Below the pieces are notes generated by a model. That model was not told the DNA's origin. It saw nothing but the letters and a program-made list of their open reading frames with translations, and searched no databases. The position numbers and the translations under genes are program-made. A stretch of DNA of 64,000 bases from Streptomyces sp. TSRI0281 (GTDB taxonomy: Bacteria; Actinomycetota; Actinomycetes; Streptomycetales; Streptomycetaceae), in the NCBI RefSeq assembly GCF_001905125.1, contig NZ_LWLE01000033.1, positions 1 to 64,000 of the forward strand, in the 5' to 3' direction. Positions 51,480 through 63,999 of the stretch are shown in pieces (position 1 is the stretch's first letter; each line of letters opens with the position of its first letter).

Positions 51480-51913
51480 CAGCTCTTCGTCCGCGCGCAC
51501 TCCGCGCAGGTCCCGAAGATCTCCACGGTGTGCGCGACGTTCACATAGCCGTGCTGTGCGGCGATCGTCTCGGCCCACTGCTCCACCGCGGGTCCTTCGA
51601 CCTCGACGGCCTTGCCGCAGATCCGGCACACCAGATGGTGGTGGTGGTCGCCGGTCGAGCACCGCCGGTACACCGACTCGCCCTCGGTCGTGCGCAGCAC
51701 GTCGACCTCGCCCGCGTCGGCGAGGGACTGCAGGGTGCGGTAGACCGTGGTCAGCCCCACCGAGTCGCCGCGGTGTTTGAGCACATCGTGCAGCTCCTGC
51801 GCGCTGCGGAACTCGTCCACCCCGTCGAGCGCCGCCGCGACCGCCGCGCGCTGCCGGGTGGACCGGCCGCGTACCGGGGCTGCGTTCGTGCCACTGATCG
51901 GCGCCGTGGCCAC
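51479..51913 (-). CDS. zur: Zinc uptake regulator Zur (Fur family)
   Basis: A 144-residue Fur-family repressor. Visible: the winged helix with STRQRAAVAAALDGVDEFRS and GLTTVYRTLQSLADAGEVDV, then the metal and dimer domain with HHHHLVCRICGKAVEV and a second CxxC, GTCAECARTKS, at the C-terminus, the structural zinc ligands. The GTG at 51913 has GAGGAGG six bases upstream and gives a family-like N-terminus; the frame extends 23 codons further. It is the last gene of the znuA-znuC-znuB-zur operon, 65 bases after znuB. It should bind the boxes at 54682-54718. Confidence 0.95.
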   Translation of the reverse strand: MATAPISGTNAAPVRGRSTRQRAAVAAALDGVDEFRSAQELHDVLKHRGDSVGLTTVYRTLQSLADAGEVDVLRTTEGESVYRRCSTGDHHHHLVCRICGKAVEVEGPAVEQWAETIAAQHGYVNVAHTVEIFGTCAECARTKS

Positions 51914-51978
51914 TGGTGCCTCCTCGTGTCGCCCGTTCATCTGTCGGGCCATTGTGCCAGCCCGCCCCGGTGACCCGG

Positions 51979-52875
51979 TCAAGCCCGCGCATCCTCCGTG
52001 ACCTGGCGGGCGGCCGGTACCTCAAGGGTGCACCCGTCCCGGTCCGCCGTGTTCGCACGGGCGCGCCGTTTCGCGAGCGGCGTGGCGAGCGCGGTCAGCA
52101 GCACGAACGCGGCGATGGCCATCAGCACGATCGTGGCGCCGGGGGGCACGTCCTGGTAGTACGTCGTCACCGTTCCCGCGAGGGTGACGACGGTGCCGAT
52201 GACGACGGCCAGGACGAACGTCACCTTGAAGGACTTCGAGATCTGCTGCGCCGCCGCGACGGGCACCACCATCAGCGCGCTGACCAGCAGCAGTCCGACG
52301 ACGCGCATCGCGACGGTGACCGTCACCGCGGCCGTGACCGCGACCAGCAGGTTCAGCGCGCGCACCGGCAGTCCGGTGACACGGGCGAACTCCTCGTCCT
52401 GGCTGACCGCGAACAGCTGCCTGCGCAGCCCCACGGTCACCAGCATGACGAAGGCGGCCAGGACACAGATCGCGGTGACGTCGGCCTCGGAGACCGTGGA
52501 CAGCGAGCCGAAGAGGTACGACATCAGGTTCGCGTTGGAGCCGGTGTCGGACATGTTGATCAGCATGACGCCGCCCGCCATGCCGCCGTAGAAGAGCATG
52601 GCCAGGGCGATGTCGCCGCGGGTGTGTCCGTACCAGCGGATCAGCTCCATGACGACCGCACCGGCCACGGCGACGGCCGTGGCCATCCAGACGGGGCTGG
52701 TGGAGAGCAGGAAGCCGAGGCCGACCCCGGTCATCGCGATGTGGCCGATGCCGTCGCCCATCAGGGCCTGGCGGCGCTGGACCAGGTAGATACCGATGGC
52801 GGGGGCGGTGATGCCGACCAGGACGGCCGCGATCAGGGCCCGCTGCATGAAGGGGGGGTTCAGGAATTCCAGCAT
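51979..52875 (-). CDS. znuB: Zinc ABC transporter, permease
   Basis: A 298-residue membrane protein with about eight helices of the ZnuB/TroC family. Visible: FMQRALIAAVLVGITAPAIG at the start, LVQRRQALMGDGIGHIAMTG, GDIALAMLFYGGMAGGV and AMRVVGLLLVSALMVVPVAA, the family signature near the ABC contact. The ATG lies two bases past the znuC stop. It forms the channel of a zinc importer with ZnuA and ZnuC. Confidence 0.95.
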   Translation of the reverse strand: MLEFLNPPFMQRALIAAVLVGITAPAIGIYLVQRRQALMGDGIGHIAMTGVGLGFLLSTSPVWMATAVAVAGAVVMELIRWYGHTRGDIALAMLFYGGMAGGVMLINMSDTGSNANLMSYLFGSLSTVSEADVTAICVLAAFVMLVTVGLRRQLFAVSQDEEFARVTGLPVRALNLLVAVTAAVTVTVAMRVVGLLLVSALMVVPVAAAQQISKSFKVTFVLAVVIGTVVTLAGTVTTYYQDVPPGATIVLMAIAAFVLLTALATPLAKRRARANTADRDGCTLEVPAARQVTEDARA

Positions 52876-52877
52876 GA

Positions 52878-53708
52878 TCAGGTCAGCAGTCCCGTCCGGA
52901 CGGGCTCGGAAGCCGCGTGGGGGTGTACGTGGTCGTGGCCGGGGAGGGCGTGCTGGCCCAGGGCCTCGGGGGGCGGTCCGTCGTGTGTCACGCAGCCGTC
53001 GCGCAGCACGATCGCCCGGTCGATCAGGGGCTCCAGCGGGCCGAGCTCGTGCAGGACGAGCAGGACGGAGATGCCGGCGGCCACCTGCTCGCGCAGGGTC
53101 GAGGCGAGGATCTCCTGGCTGGCCAGGTCGACCCCGGCCATCGGCTCGTCCATGATCAGCAGTTCCGGTTCGGCGGCGAGGGCGCGGGCGATCAGGACCC
53201 GCTGGTGCTGGCCGCCGGACAGGGCGCTCACGGAGTCCTTGGCGCGGTCGGTGAGGCCGACGAGCTCTATGGCCCGGTCGACGGCCGCCCGGTCCGCCCT
53301 GCCGGGCAGCCGCAGCTTCGTACGGGACAGCCGCCCGGAGGCCACGACCTCGCGGATCGTGGCCGGGACGCCGCCCGCCGCCGTGGTGCGCTGCGGTACG
53401 TAGCCGACGCGCCCCCACTGGCGGAAGCGGCGCAGCTCGGTGCCGAACAGTTCGACGGTGCCGCCGGTGAGCGGGACCTGGCCGATGACGGAGCGGACGG
53501 CGGTGGACTTGCCGGAGCCGTTGGCGCCGAGCAGGGCCACGACCTCACCGCGGTGGACGGTCAGGTCGACACCGCGCAGCACGGGGCGTGCGCCGAGGGT
53601 GGCCGTGGCGCCGCGCAGGCTGATCACGGCTTCTGGTGCGGTACTCCCGGGCTCAGGCATGAGCGCCTCCGATGCTGCTGCGGGTGGGGCGGGTGTTACG
53701 TCGGTCAC
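52878..53708 (-). CDS. znuC: Zinc ABC transporter, ATP-binding protein
   Basis: A 276-residue ABC ATPase. Visible: Walker A LLGANGSGKSTAVRSVIG (about residues 60-77), a Q-loop VPQRTT, the signature LSGGQHQRVLIARAL, Walker B LLIMDEPMAGVD and the switch His in LVLHEL. The C-terminal tail is His-rich (LPGHDHVHPHAASE), as often in metal ATPases. Its GTG start overlaps the znuA stop by four bases. The energy unit of the zinc importer. Confidence 0.95.
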   Translation of the reverse strand: MTDVTPAPPAAASEALMPEPGSTAPEAVISLRGATATLGARPVLRGVDLTVHRGEVVALLGANGSGKSTAVRSVIGQVPLTGGTVELFGTELRRFRQWGRVGYVPQRTTAAGGVPATIREVVASGRLSRTKLRLPGRADRAAVDRAIELVGLTDRAKDSVSALSGGQHQRVLIARALAAEPELLIMDEPMAGVDLASQEILASTLREQVAAGISVLLVLHELGPLEPLIDRAIVLRDGCVTHDGPPPEALGQHALPGHDHVHPHAASEPVRTGLLT

Positions 53709-54691
53709 TTCGCGCCGAGTGCCTTCTGCAACGCGGTCAGGTTGGACTCCATGACCTCGATGTAGTCAGCGCCCTTGGACGCGCCGGTGATTCCCTCCAG
53801 CGGGTCCAGGACGTCGGTTTTGAGGCCGGTGTCCTTCGCGAGGGTCCTGGCGGTCTTGTCGCTGGCCAGCGTCTCGAAGAAGACGGTGGTGGCCCTGCTC
53901 TTCTCCGCGACGGTGTGGATCTCCTGGATCCGGGCCGGGCTGGGCTCGGCCTCGGGGTCGATCCCGGCGATGCCCTCCTGGGTGAGCCCGTAGCGCTCGG
54001 CCAGGTATCCGAAGGCGGAGTGGGTGGTGATGAAGGTCTTGGTGGCGGTGTCCCGCAGACCGGTCTCGAACGACGTGTTCAGCGCGCCCAGCCTGTCGAC
54101 CAGGGCGGTCGTGTTCTTCGCGTAGTCCGCGGCGTGGTCGGGGTCCGCCTTCTGGAGGGACTTCCCGACGCCCTTGGCGACCTCGGCGTACTTCACCGGG
54201 TCCAGCCAGATGTGCGGGTCGGCGCCCGCTTCCCCGCCCTCGTGCTCGTGGCCGTGCTCGCCCTCGTGGCCGTGCTCGCCCTCGTGACCTCCGACCTCGG
54301 CGCCGTGGTCCTCCAGCGTGGTGAGCTTCGCCGCGTCGACGCTGTCCTTGACCCCGGACTGGGCGATCGCGTCGTCGACGGCGGGCTGGATGCCCTTGAG
54401 GTAGAGGACGTAGTCGGCGTCGCTCAGGCCGCCTATCTGCCTCGGGGTGAGCTCCAGGTCGTGCGGCTCGACACCCGGCTTGGTCAGGGTGGTGACGTCG
54501 ACGTGCTTCCCGCCGATCTCCTCGGCCAGGAACTGCATGGGGTAGAAGGACGCCACCACCTTCAGCTTGTCACCGCTCCCGCGGTCGGTGGCGTCGGAGC
54601 CGGCGCAGCCGGAGAGCGCGGTGAGGCCGAGCGCTACTGATCCGGCGACGACGGCGGTGGGTATGAGGCGGCGTACGTTCATGACAGTCAT
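53705..54691 (-). CDS. znuA: Zinc ABC transporter, substrate-binding lipoprotein
   Basis: A 328-residue lipoprotein. The lipobox is LSGC after a hydrophobic signal. The cluster A-1 binding domain follows: VVASFYPMQFLAEEIGGKHV, PGVEPHDLELTP with the first His ligand, a His-rich loop GGHEGEHGHEGEHGHEHEGG, PHIWLDPVKYAEV with the second His, THSAFGYLAERYGL with the third, and FFETLASD. The His loop marks it as zinc rather than manganese. Start is ATG 54691 or 54682. The Zur boxes overlap this start, so repression by Zur is direct. Confidence 0.96.
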   Translation of the reverse strand: MTVMNVRRLIPTAVVAGSVALGLTALSGCAGSDATDRGSGDKLKVVASFYPMQFLAEEIGGKHVDVTTLTKPGVEPHDLELTPRQIGGLSDADYVLYLKGIQPAVDDAIAQSGVKDSVDAAKLTTLEDHGAEVGGHEGEHGHEGEHGHEHEGGEAGADPHIWLDPVKYAEVAKGVGKSLQKADPDHAADYAKNTTALVDRLGALNTSFETGLRDTATKTFITTHSAFGYLAERYGLTQEGIAGIDPEAEPSPARIQEIHTVAEKSRATTVFFETLASDKTARTLAKDTGLKTDVLDPLEGITGASKGADYIEVMESNLTALQKALGAK

Positions 54692-54718
54692 TTTCAACAA
54701 AAGTGGAAACGATTGTCA
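54682..54718 (-). promoter_or_regulatory. Two Zur boxes at the znuA start
   Basis: TGACAGTCATTTTCA (54682-54696) and TGGAAACGATTGTCA (54704-54718) each match 12 of 15 positions of TGAAAATGATTTTCA, the Zur pattern known in Streptomyces. Read on the minus strand, the second contains TTGACA, a likely -35 element, so Zur would block the promoter. Centre spacing is 22 bases. Confidence 0.75.
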
Positions 54719-54762
54719 ACAAGGCTGATGAGATGCCCGGAAGGACGCCCGAAGATCGCTTG

Positions 54763-54789
54763 ACCCCCCACCGATTTGATCCGGGGGGT
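54763..54789 (+). promoter_or_regulatory. Hairpin in the glyS upstream region
   Basis: ACCCCCC (54763-54769) and GGGGGGT (54783-54789) can pair around a 13-base loop. It lies 113 bases before the glyS start, past the divergent znuA promoter. Its role is unknown; I do not see the conserved parts of a T-box. Confidence 0.35.
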
Positions 54790-54901
54790 GCGCCCGCCGG
54801 TAATCTGAAGCATTCGCCCGCTCGTCACCCGATCACCACCCCCCACCGAGGCGCTCCGCGCCGCCCCTGTCCCATTTCACCGTCGTAATGAAGAGAGCAC
54901 C

Positions 54902-56284
<1,383 letters not shown>

Positions 56285-56306
56285 CGCCCCGCACCCGACA
56301 GCGGCG

Positions 56307-56340
56307 AAGCCCCCGGTTCCGTGGACGGAGCCGGGGGCTT
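56307..56340 (+). terminator. Terminator after glyS
   Basis: AAGCCCCCGGTTCCG (56307-56321) pairs with CGGAGCCGGGGGCTT (56326-56340) over 15 bases with one G-U and loop TGGA. It starts 22 bases after the stop. Confidence 0.85.
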
Positions 56341-56381
56341 CGTTGCACACTGGGGCCCACGCTCCCCCTCAGGAGGCACGC

Positions 56382-56585
56382 ATGCCGTCCATGACCACGA
56401 GCAAGGTCACCAGATCGGACCAGCACGGCGGTGAACACACCGTCCAGGTACGGAAGTCGGGGACGCAGCGCCGGCTGACCTGCGACACCTGCGGGTGGCA
56501 CATCGTGGCGCAGTTCCTGCCCTGGCTGAAGGCCGGGGAACACCTGGCCGAGGCCCATCGGGCGACGGTCGACCCGACGGCCTGA
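56382..56585 (+). CDS. Small CxxC protein, unknown
   Basis: A 67-residue protein. Its centre RLTCDTCGWHIVAQFLPWLK holds one CxxC pair and is followed by AGEHLAEAHRA, where two His could complete a zinc knuckle. The N-terminus is polar (MPSMTTSKVTRSDQHGGEHT). AGGAGG precedes the ATG at 56382 by five bases, which supports translation. I do not know the family. It stands alone after the glyS terminator. Confidence 0.75.
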   Translation: MPSMTTSKVTRSDQHGGEHTVQVRKSGTQRRLTCDTCGWHIVAQFLPWLKAGEHLAEAHRATVDPTA

Positions 56586-56756
56586 GCGGCCCGGAAATCG
56601 GGTACGTGGCTCCACCCCGGTCGCGGTACGGTTTCCCTCATGTATTCGTTCTTCCAGATCTACGAGTGAGAGCGCGGCGGGCTCGACCACCCGCCGCCCA
56701 CCGGATCGATCCAGATCAGTTCATTCCTCACTTCTCACCACGAATGGGAGAACGCC

Positions 56757-56993
56757 GTGGCAAAGAGCCGCAACAACCTCCTCGGTGTGGGCGGACAGCG
56801 CAAGAAACTGTCCCGCGCCGAACAGCAGGGCGCGGGTCCCGCGCGCAACGCCGACCGCAAGACGGCCGAGGAGAAGAAGCAGGAGCTGCTGCGCAAGATG
56901 CGCGAGCGCGCCGAGGGTGCCCAGGCCGCACCGTCGGACGACGCCGCGGCAGCCGGCCCGGCGGCACAGCAGGACACCCCCGCCGGCAGCTGA
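56757..56993 (+). CDS. Small basic hypothetical protein (DUF6243-like)
   Basis: A 78-residue protein: MAKSRNNLLGVGGQRKKLSR at the start, a charged helix KTAEEKKQELLRKMRERAEG and an Ala-rich acidic tail. This matches a small conserved family in Streptomyces that I recall as DUF6243, without known function. GTG start with GGGAGAACGCC upstream. A perfect 26-bp hairpin follows. Confidence 0.75.
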   Translation: MAKSRNNLLGVGGQRKKLSRAEQQGAGPARNADRKTAEEKKQELLRKMRERAEGAQAAPSDDAAAAGPAAQQDTPAGS

Positions 56994-57008
56994 CGCCTTC
57001 TCGGTTTC

Positions 57009-57061
57009 CGTACGACCGTGGGCCCGGATCACCTCAGGTGATCCGGGCCCACGGTCGTACG
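57009..57061. terminator. 26-bp perfect inverted repeat
   Basis: 57009-57034 and 57036-57061 are exact reverse complements around one central C, so the stem can reach 24-26 base pairs. It lies 16 bases after the small gene's stop and 6 bases before the stop of the convergent MFS gene, as a shared terminator. Confidence 0.88.
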
Positions 57062-57066
57062 CGCCC

Positions 57067-58572
57067 TCAGCCCACCGTGCGCGGCAGCCGCAGGCTCAGC
57101 AGGGTCGTCAACGCCACCGCCGCCAGCTGCACCAGCAGTGTCACGATCAGCGCGTCCCGCATCCCCGAGCCCGGCACCAGCGCGAGGAACAGCGTCCCGA
57201 GCGTCGCCACGCCCAGCGCCAGCGCCGCCTGCTGCGCCGTCGTCATCACACCGCCGCCCACACCCGCCCGTTCGGCCGGTACGTCCGAGAGCACGATGCG
57301 CAGCAGGACGGGCAGTTGGAGCCCCTGCCCCAGACCGGCGATCGCGACGCCCGGCAGCAGCCCCGGCAGCCCGAGTGCGGGCCACCTGAGCCACACGGTG
57401 AGCGCCAGCACCACCACGCCCAGCCCCTGGATCAGCCCGCCCGCCGTCACGACCCGGCTGCCGAACCTGCGTACCAGCCGCGGACCGGCCAGCGAGGCGG
57501 CGAAGAAGGCCACCGCCATCGGCGCCAGGGAGAGCCCGGCGGCCGCCGGGCCCAGCTTCAGGCCCTGCTGGAGCGCCACCGCGATCACGAACATGAAGCC
57601 GCCGAAACCGATCGAGAACGGCACCACCAGCGCGAGCCCCCGCCGCAGCGATTCGAGCCGCAGCAGGCTCGGCGGCACCAACGGCATCCGCCCGAGCCGG
57701 TCGGCCCGCCGCTCCACCCGGTAGAAGGCGTACGCGGCGAACGGGAACAGCCCCAGCGACACCCACGTCCACACCGGCCACCCCGCGGCACGCCCCTCCG
57801 TCAGCGGCGCCAGCAGCGTCACCAGCGACAGGGCCAGCAGCAGCGTCCCCGGTACGTCGATCGGCGCGGGCCGCTCCGAACGGGTCTCCGGCACGGCACG
57901 CGCGGCCAGGACGAGCCCCACCGCGGCCACCGGAACGTTCACCAGGAACACCGACCGCCAGCCCGCGCTCTCGCCGAACACCGAGGACATCGGGGCGGCG
58001 GCGACCAGCACCCCGCCCAGGATCTGGCCCGCGACCATGGAGAGCCCGGCCGTCGCCCCGTACAGGCTCATCGCCCGCGCCCGCCGGTGACCGGCCGTCG
58101 ACGCCTGGATGGTGGCGAGCACCTGCGGCAGCATCAGCGCCGCGGAGGCACCCTGTGCCACCCGCGCCCCGACGAGAGTCCAGGCGTCCGGGGCCAGCCC
58201 GCAGGCGAGCGAGGTCAGCCCGAACGCGGCCATGCCCAGCAGGAAGAGCCTGCGGCGGCCCGCCATGTCGCCGAGCCGTCCGCCGAGCACGAGCAGGACG
58301 GCGTAACTGAGTCCGTAGCCCGCGACGACGAGTTCGAGCAGGGCCGGACCCGCGTCCAGGCTGTGGTCGATCGTGGGCAGCGCGACATTGACGATGAAGA
58401 AGTCGATCAGCGGCAGGGCCGCCCCGAGCAGCACGGTGAACAGCCCGAGCGGTCCGAGCACCGGGGTGGGGTGGTCGTGGCGGGCCACCGGGGTCCCGGC
58501 GGCGGCAGGCTTCACGCGGGTCGCCCGGGGGGCCCGTGTGCGGGTGTGCGTTCGTACGGAGGATTCACTCAC
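57067..58572 (-). CDS. DHA2-type MFS exporter (second copy of module)
   Basis: A 501-residue transporter with about 14 membrane helices. Helix 1 carries GAALPLIDFFIVNVALPTID, motif A is GRLGDMAGRRRLFLLGMAAF, and AGQILGGVLVAAAPMSSVFG is the motif C region. The N-terminal 38 residues are Arg/Thr-rich and soluble. Start is taken at GTG 58572; the frame runs on to 58644. It is divergent from an XRE/MmyB-type regulator 110 bases away. Drug or metabolite export is likely; the substrate is unknown. Confidence 0.9.
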   Translation of the reverse strand: MSESSVRTHTRTRAPRATRVKPAAAGTPVARHDHPTPVLGPLGLFTVLLGAALPLIDFFIVNVALPTIDHSLDAGPALLELVVAGYGLSYAVLLVLGGRLGDMAGRRRLFLLGMAAFGLTSLACGLAPDAWTLVGARVAQGASAALMLPQVLATIQASTAGHRRARAMSLYGATAGLSMVAGQILGGVLVAAAPMSSVFGESAGWRSVFLVNVPVAAVGLVLAARAVPETRSERPAPIDVPGTLLLALSLVTLLAPLTEGRAAGWPVWTWVSLGLFPFAAYAFYRVERRADRLGRMPLVPPSLLRLESLRRGLALVVPFSIGFGGFMFVIAVALQQGLKLGPAAAGLSLAPMAVAFFAASLAGPRLVRRFGSRVVTAGGLIQGLGVVVLALTVWLRWPALGLPGLLPGVAIAGLGQGLQLPVLLRIVLSDVPAERAGVGGGVMTTAQQAALALGVATLGTLFLALVPGSGMRDALIVTLLVQLAAVALTTLLSLRLPRTVG

Positions 58573-58598
58573 AGCGTCGACTCTCGCCCCGTTCCCAG

Positions 58599-58638
58599 CC
58601 TGGTACCAGAGTCTCCTTATCCTGGTACAACCAGTACC
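58599..58638. promoter_or_regulatory. Operator-like repeats between the MFS and regulator genes
   Basis: CCTGGTAC occurs at 58599-58606, inside the palindrome CTGGTACCAG, and at 58621-58628, inside the inverted repeat GGTAC-AACCA-GTACC (58624-58638). The two copies are 22 bases apart, two helical turns. TATCCT at 58618-58623 between them could be a -10 element. Confidence 0.55.
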
Positions 58639-58682
58639 TGGCATCCTGCCGCTCGCTTCGGCAGGCTGGAAGGATGACGACC

Positions 58683-59552
58683 ATGGCGCCCGAGTCCGAC
58701 ATCCGGCGGCACGAACTCGCGGGCTTCCTGCGCAGCCGCCGCGAACGGATCACCCCCGAGCAGGTCGGCCTGGTCCGGGGCCGGCGCAGACGCACCCCCG
58801 GGCTGCGCCGCGAGGAGGTCGCCCAGCTCTCCGCGGTTGGCGTCACCTGGTACACGTGGCTGGAGCAGGCACGCGACATCCAGGTCTCGCCCCAGGTCCT
58901 CGACGCCCTCGCCCGTGCCCTGCTGCTCGACCGGAGCGAGCGCTCCCACCTGTTCGCGCTCTCCGGCGCCACCGACCCGGCACCGGGCACCGAGTGCCCC
59001 AGCGTCACCCCGGCGCTGCGCACCCTGCTGGAGCAGCTGGAACCCATCCCGGCCTGCGTCCAGAACAGCCGGTACGACATCCTCGCGTACAACCGCACCT
59101 ACGGGCGGCTGCTCTGCGACCTCGACGCCCTGCCGCCCGAGGACCGCAACTGCATGATCCTGGCCTTCACCAACGCCGACTGGCGGGCCGCGGTCGTCGG
59201 CCTTCCCGAGGTCAACCGCACCATGGCGGCCAAGTTCCGTGCCTCCATGGCCGGTCATCTCGCCGAGCCCGCGTGGAAGGCGCTGCTCAAGCGGCTCGAA
59301 ACGGAGTCGGCCGAATTCCGCGAGGTCTGGGAGCGGCACGAGGTCGTGAACCAGGGCGGCCGGACCAAGTACATCCGCAACGCGGAGGTGGGGCTGCTCC
59401 ACGTCGAGCACACCAACCTCTGGCTCGGCCCCGCCAGCGGCCCGCGGCTGGTGAGCTACCCGCCCGCCGACGCCGGGACCCGGGAGCGTCTGGAGCGCCT
59501 GCGGTCCCTGGCAGCGGCCGAGCCCCCGTCGTACGGGACAATGGGGGAATGA
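58683..59552 (+). CDS. XRE-family regulator with MmyB-like domain (second copy of module)
   Basis: A 289-residue regulator like that at 40451. The helix-turn-helix holds RRTPGLRREEVAQLSAVGVT and YTWLEQARDIQVSPQVLDAL (residues about 30-85). The MmyB-like domain follows (SRYDILAYNRTYGRLLCDLD, EHTNLWLGPASGPRLVSY). ATG 58683 is nine bases after GGAAGG; ATG 58674 is adjacent to it and less likely. The stop overlaps the dusB start as ATGA, so dusB is translated with it. Likely controls the divergent exporter. Confidence 0.9.
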   Translation: MAPESDIRRHELAGFLRSRRERITPEQVGLVRGRRRRTPGLRREEVAQLSAVGVTWYTWLEQARDIQVSPQVLDALARALLLDRSERSHLFALSGATDPAPGTECPSVTPALRTLLEQLEPIPACVQNSRYDILAYNRTYGRLLCDLDALPPEDRNCMILAFTNADWRAAVVGLPEVNRTMAAKFRASMAGHLAEPAWKALLKRLETESAEFREVWERHEVVNQGGRTKYIRNAEVGLLHVEHTNLWLGPASGPRLVSYPPADAGTRERLERLRSLAAAEPPSYGTMGE

Positions 59553-60697
59553 CCACGCTCGCCCCCGCGCTCCCGCAGCTCCGTATCGGCCCGCACACCG
59601 TGCAGCCGCCGGTGGTGCTCGCCCCCATGGCCGGTATCACCAATGCCCCGTTCCGGACCCTGTGCCGGGAGTTCTCCGGCGGCAAGGGGCTGTTCGTCAG
59701 CGAGATGATCACGACGCGGGCGCTGGTCGAGCGCAACGAGAAGACCATGCAGCTCATCCACTTCGACGCGAGCGAGACCCCGCGCTCCATCCAGCTGTAC
59801 GGAGTGGACCCGGTCACCGTCGGCAAGGCGGTCCGGATGATCGTCGACGAGAACCTCGCCGATCACATCGATCTGAACTTCGGCTGCCCGGTCCCCAAGG
59901 TCACCCGCAAGGGCGGCGGCTCCGCGCTCCCGTACAAGCGGCCCCTGCTGCGGGCCATCCTGCACCAGGCCGTCTCCCACGCGGGCGCGCTTCCGGTCAC
60001 CATCAAGATGCGCAAGGGCATCGACGACGACCACATCACCTACCTCGACGCGGGCCGCATCGCCGTCGAGGAGGGCGTCACGGCCGTAGCCCTGCACGGC
60101 AGGACCGCGGCCCAGCACTACGGCGGCACCGCCGACTGGGACGCCATCGCCCGCCTCAAGGAGCACGTCCCGGAGATCCCGGTCCTCGGCAACGGCGACA
60201 TCTGGTGCGCGGACGACGCGCGCCGGATGATGCGCGAGACGGGCTGTGACGGGGTGGTCGTCGGCCGGGGCTGCCTGGGGCGTCCCTGGCTCTTCGGCGA
60301 CCTGGTGAGCGCCTTCGAGGGGACGCCGACGCGCCGGGCGCCGGGGCTGCGCGAGGTCGCGGACGTCATGCTGCGTCACGCGACGCTGCTGGGGGAGTGG
60401 ATCGGCGACGAGACCCGTGGCGTGATCGACTTCCGTAAGCACGTGGCCTGGTACCTCAAGGGCTTCTCCGTCGGCTCCGAGATGCGCAAGAAGCTGGCGA
60501 TCACCTCCTCGCTGGAGGAACTGGGCGGTCAGCTGCGCGAACTGGACCTGGACCAGCCCTGGCCGGACGGCGCGGACGGGCCGCGCGGGCGCACTTCGGG
60601 CAACAACCGGGTCGTCCTGCCGGACGGCTGGCTGAAGGACCCCTACGACTGCGCGGGCGTGAGCGCCGACGCGGAGCTGGACACCTCGGGCGGCTGA
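59549..60697 (+). CDS. dusB: tRNA-dihydrouridine synthase
   Basis: A 382-residue FMN enzyme that reduces uridine to dihydrouridine in tRNA D-loops. Visible: VVLAPMAGITNAPFRTLCRE (residues about 20-39), SIQLYGVDP, the active-site DLNFGCPVPKVTRKGGGSAL with the catalytic Cys, IKMRKGIDD, ALHGRTAAQHYGG, and PVLGNGDIW with GVVVGRGCLGRPWLF. ATG at 59549 overlaps the regulator's stop. Fit to the DusB subgroup is by overall pattern. Confidence 0.95.
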   Translation: MTTLAPALPQLRIGPHTVQPPVVLAPMAGITNAPFRTLCREFSGGKGLFVSEMITTRALVERNEKTMQLIHFDASETPRSIQLYGVDPVTVGKAVRMIVDENLADHIDLNFGCPVPKVTRKGGGSALPYKRPLLRAILHQAVSHAGALPVTIKMRKGIDDDHITYLDAGRIAVEEGVTAVALHGRTAAQHYGGTADWDAIARLKEHVPEIPVLGNGDIWCADDARRMMRETGCDGVVVGRGCLGRPWLFGDLVSAFEGTPTRRAPGLREVADVMLRHATLLGEWIGDETRGVIDFRKHVAWYLKGFSVGSEMRKKLAITSSLEELGGQLRELDLDQPWPDGADGPRGRTSGNNRVVLPDGWLKDPYDCAGVSADAELDTSGG

Positions 60698-60729
60698 GCC
60701 CGTCACGCGCTGTGCCCGGAGGGCAGGCG

Positions 60730-60748
60730 GCAGGCACCGGGTGCCTGC
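60730..60748 (+). terminator. Terminator after dusB
   Basis: GCAGGCAC (60730-60737), loop CGG, GTGCCTGC (60741-60748), then TTCCTGTCCTT. It starts 33 bases past the stop and has a weak U-rich tail. Confidence 0.65.
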
Positions 60749-61287
60749 TTCCTGTCCTTGCTCGTTTGAGCGCGAGATGCGGCGAGGTTCGGCAAGGTTC
60801 GGCGGGAAATCGCCGGTGCCGGACCGTCCTGGGGCACCGTCCGGCCCCGATTTCCCTCCGCAGGTCGCTCTTGGTGCTTCCGGCGTGACCCAGTGGCGTC
60901 ATCGGGGCGTCCGGATGGTGACATCTGAGCATCACCGGTAGCGTGATTCGCGCCACTCCTGAGGGGGTGGCAGCTCAGATGAGCGTCGTATGGGGAGGTG
61001 TACTTCTCAAATGGTGGCACTCGGTGCCAGGCGTCTTTGGTTTGATCGGCCGAAGTCGTCGCCACGCACCGTGGATGAGTCAAGGGAAATCTGTTGCTGT
61101 GTGTGCCTGTTCATTCAAGAAGTGAAGGCAGTGGTCCGGTCGGCGGATCGGCGTCGTCACTTTCGATCTGCTGGCGGACGGGTGGTTGAGACCGCATGAC
61201 GCGCAAGTGGACGTACCCAGACACCTTCGATCTGGGTATGTTCCTCGCCGTCAGGGCAGCCACCGCGTCCTCGAGGAGTCGAGACCC
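60749..61287. other. 539-base stretch without a convincing gene, upstream of ppdK
   Basis: No frame here has the codon bias of its neighbours; short ORFs such as the 60-codon one at 60943 look accidental. It holds a perfect hairpin TGGCAC-TCG-GTGCCA (61015-61029), a second weaker stem GCCACTCC/GGGTGGC (60952-60972), and an AT-richer zone from about 61070. It most likely contains the ppdK promoter and a long leader. A structured RNA is possible but I cannot name a class. Confidence 0.5.

Positions 61288-63999
<2,712 letters not shown>

Noticed and set aside
54763..54901. Possible T-box riboswitch upstream of glyS
   Set aside because: Only a simple G/C hairpin is visible; I cannot find the conserved T-box sequence or a terminator/antiterminator pair.
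56785..58677. 630-codon plus-strand frame opposite the second MFS gene
   Set aside because: Arg/Pro/Gln-rich shadow of the minus-strand transporter, which has clear membrane helices and MFS motifs.
61015..61029. TGGCAC-TCG-GTGCCA considered as a second CIRCE element before ppdK
   Set aside because: The spacer is 3, not 9, bases and the arms are short; it does not match the HrcA operator seen at 24483.
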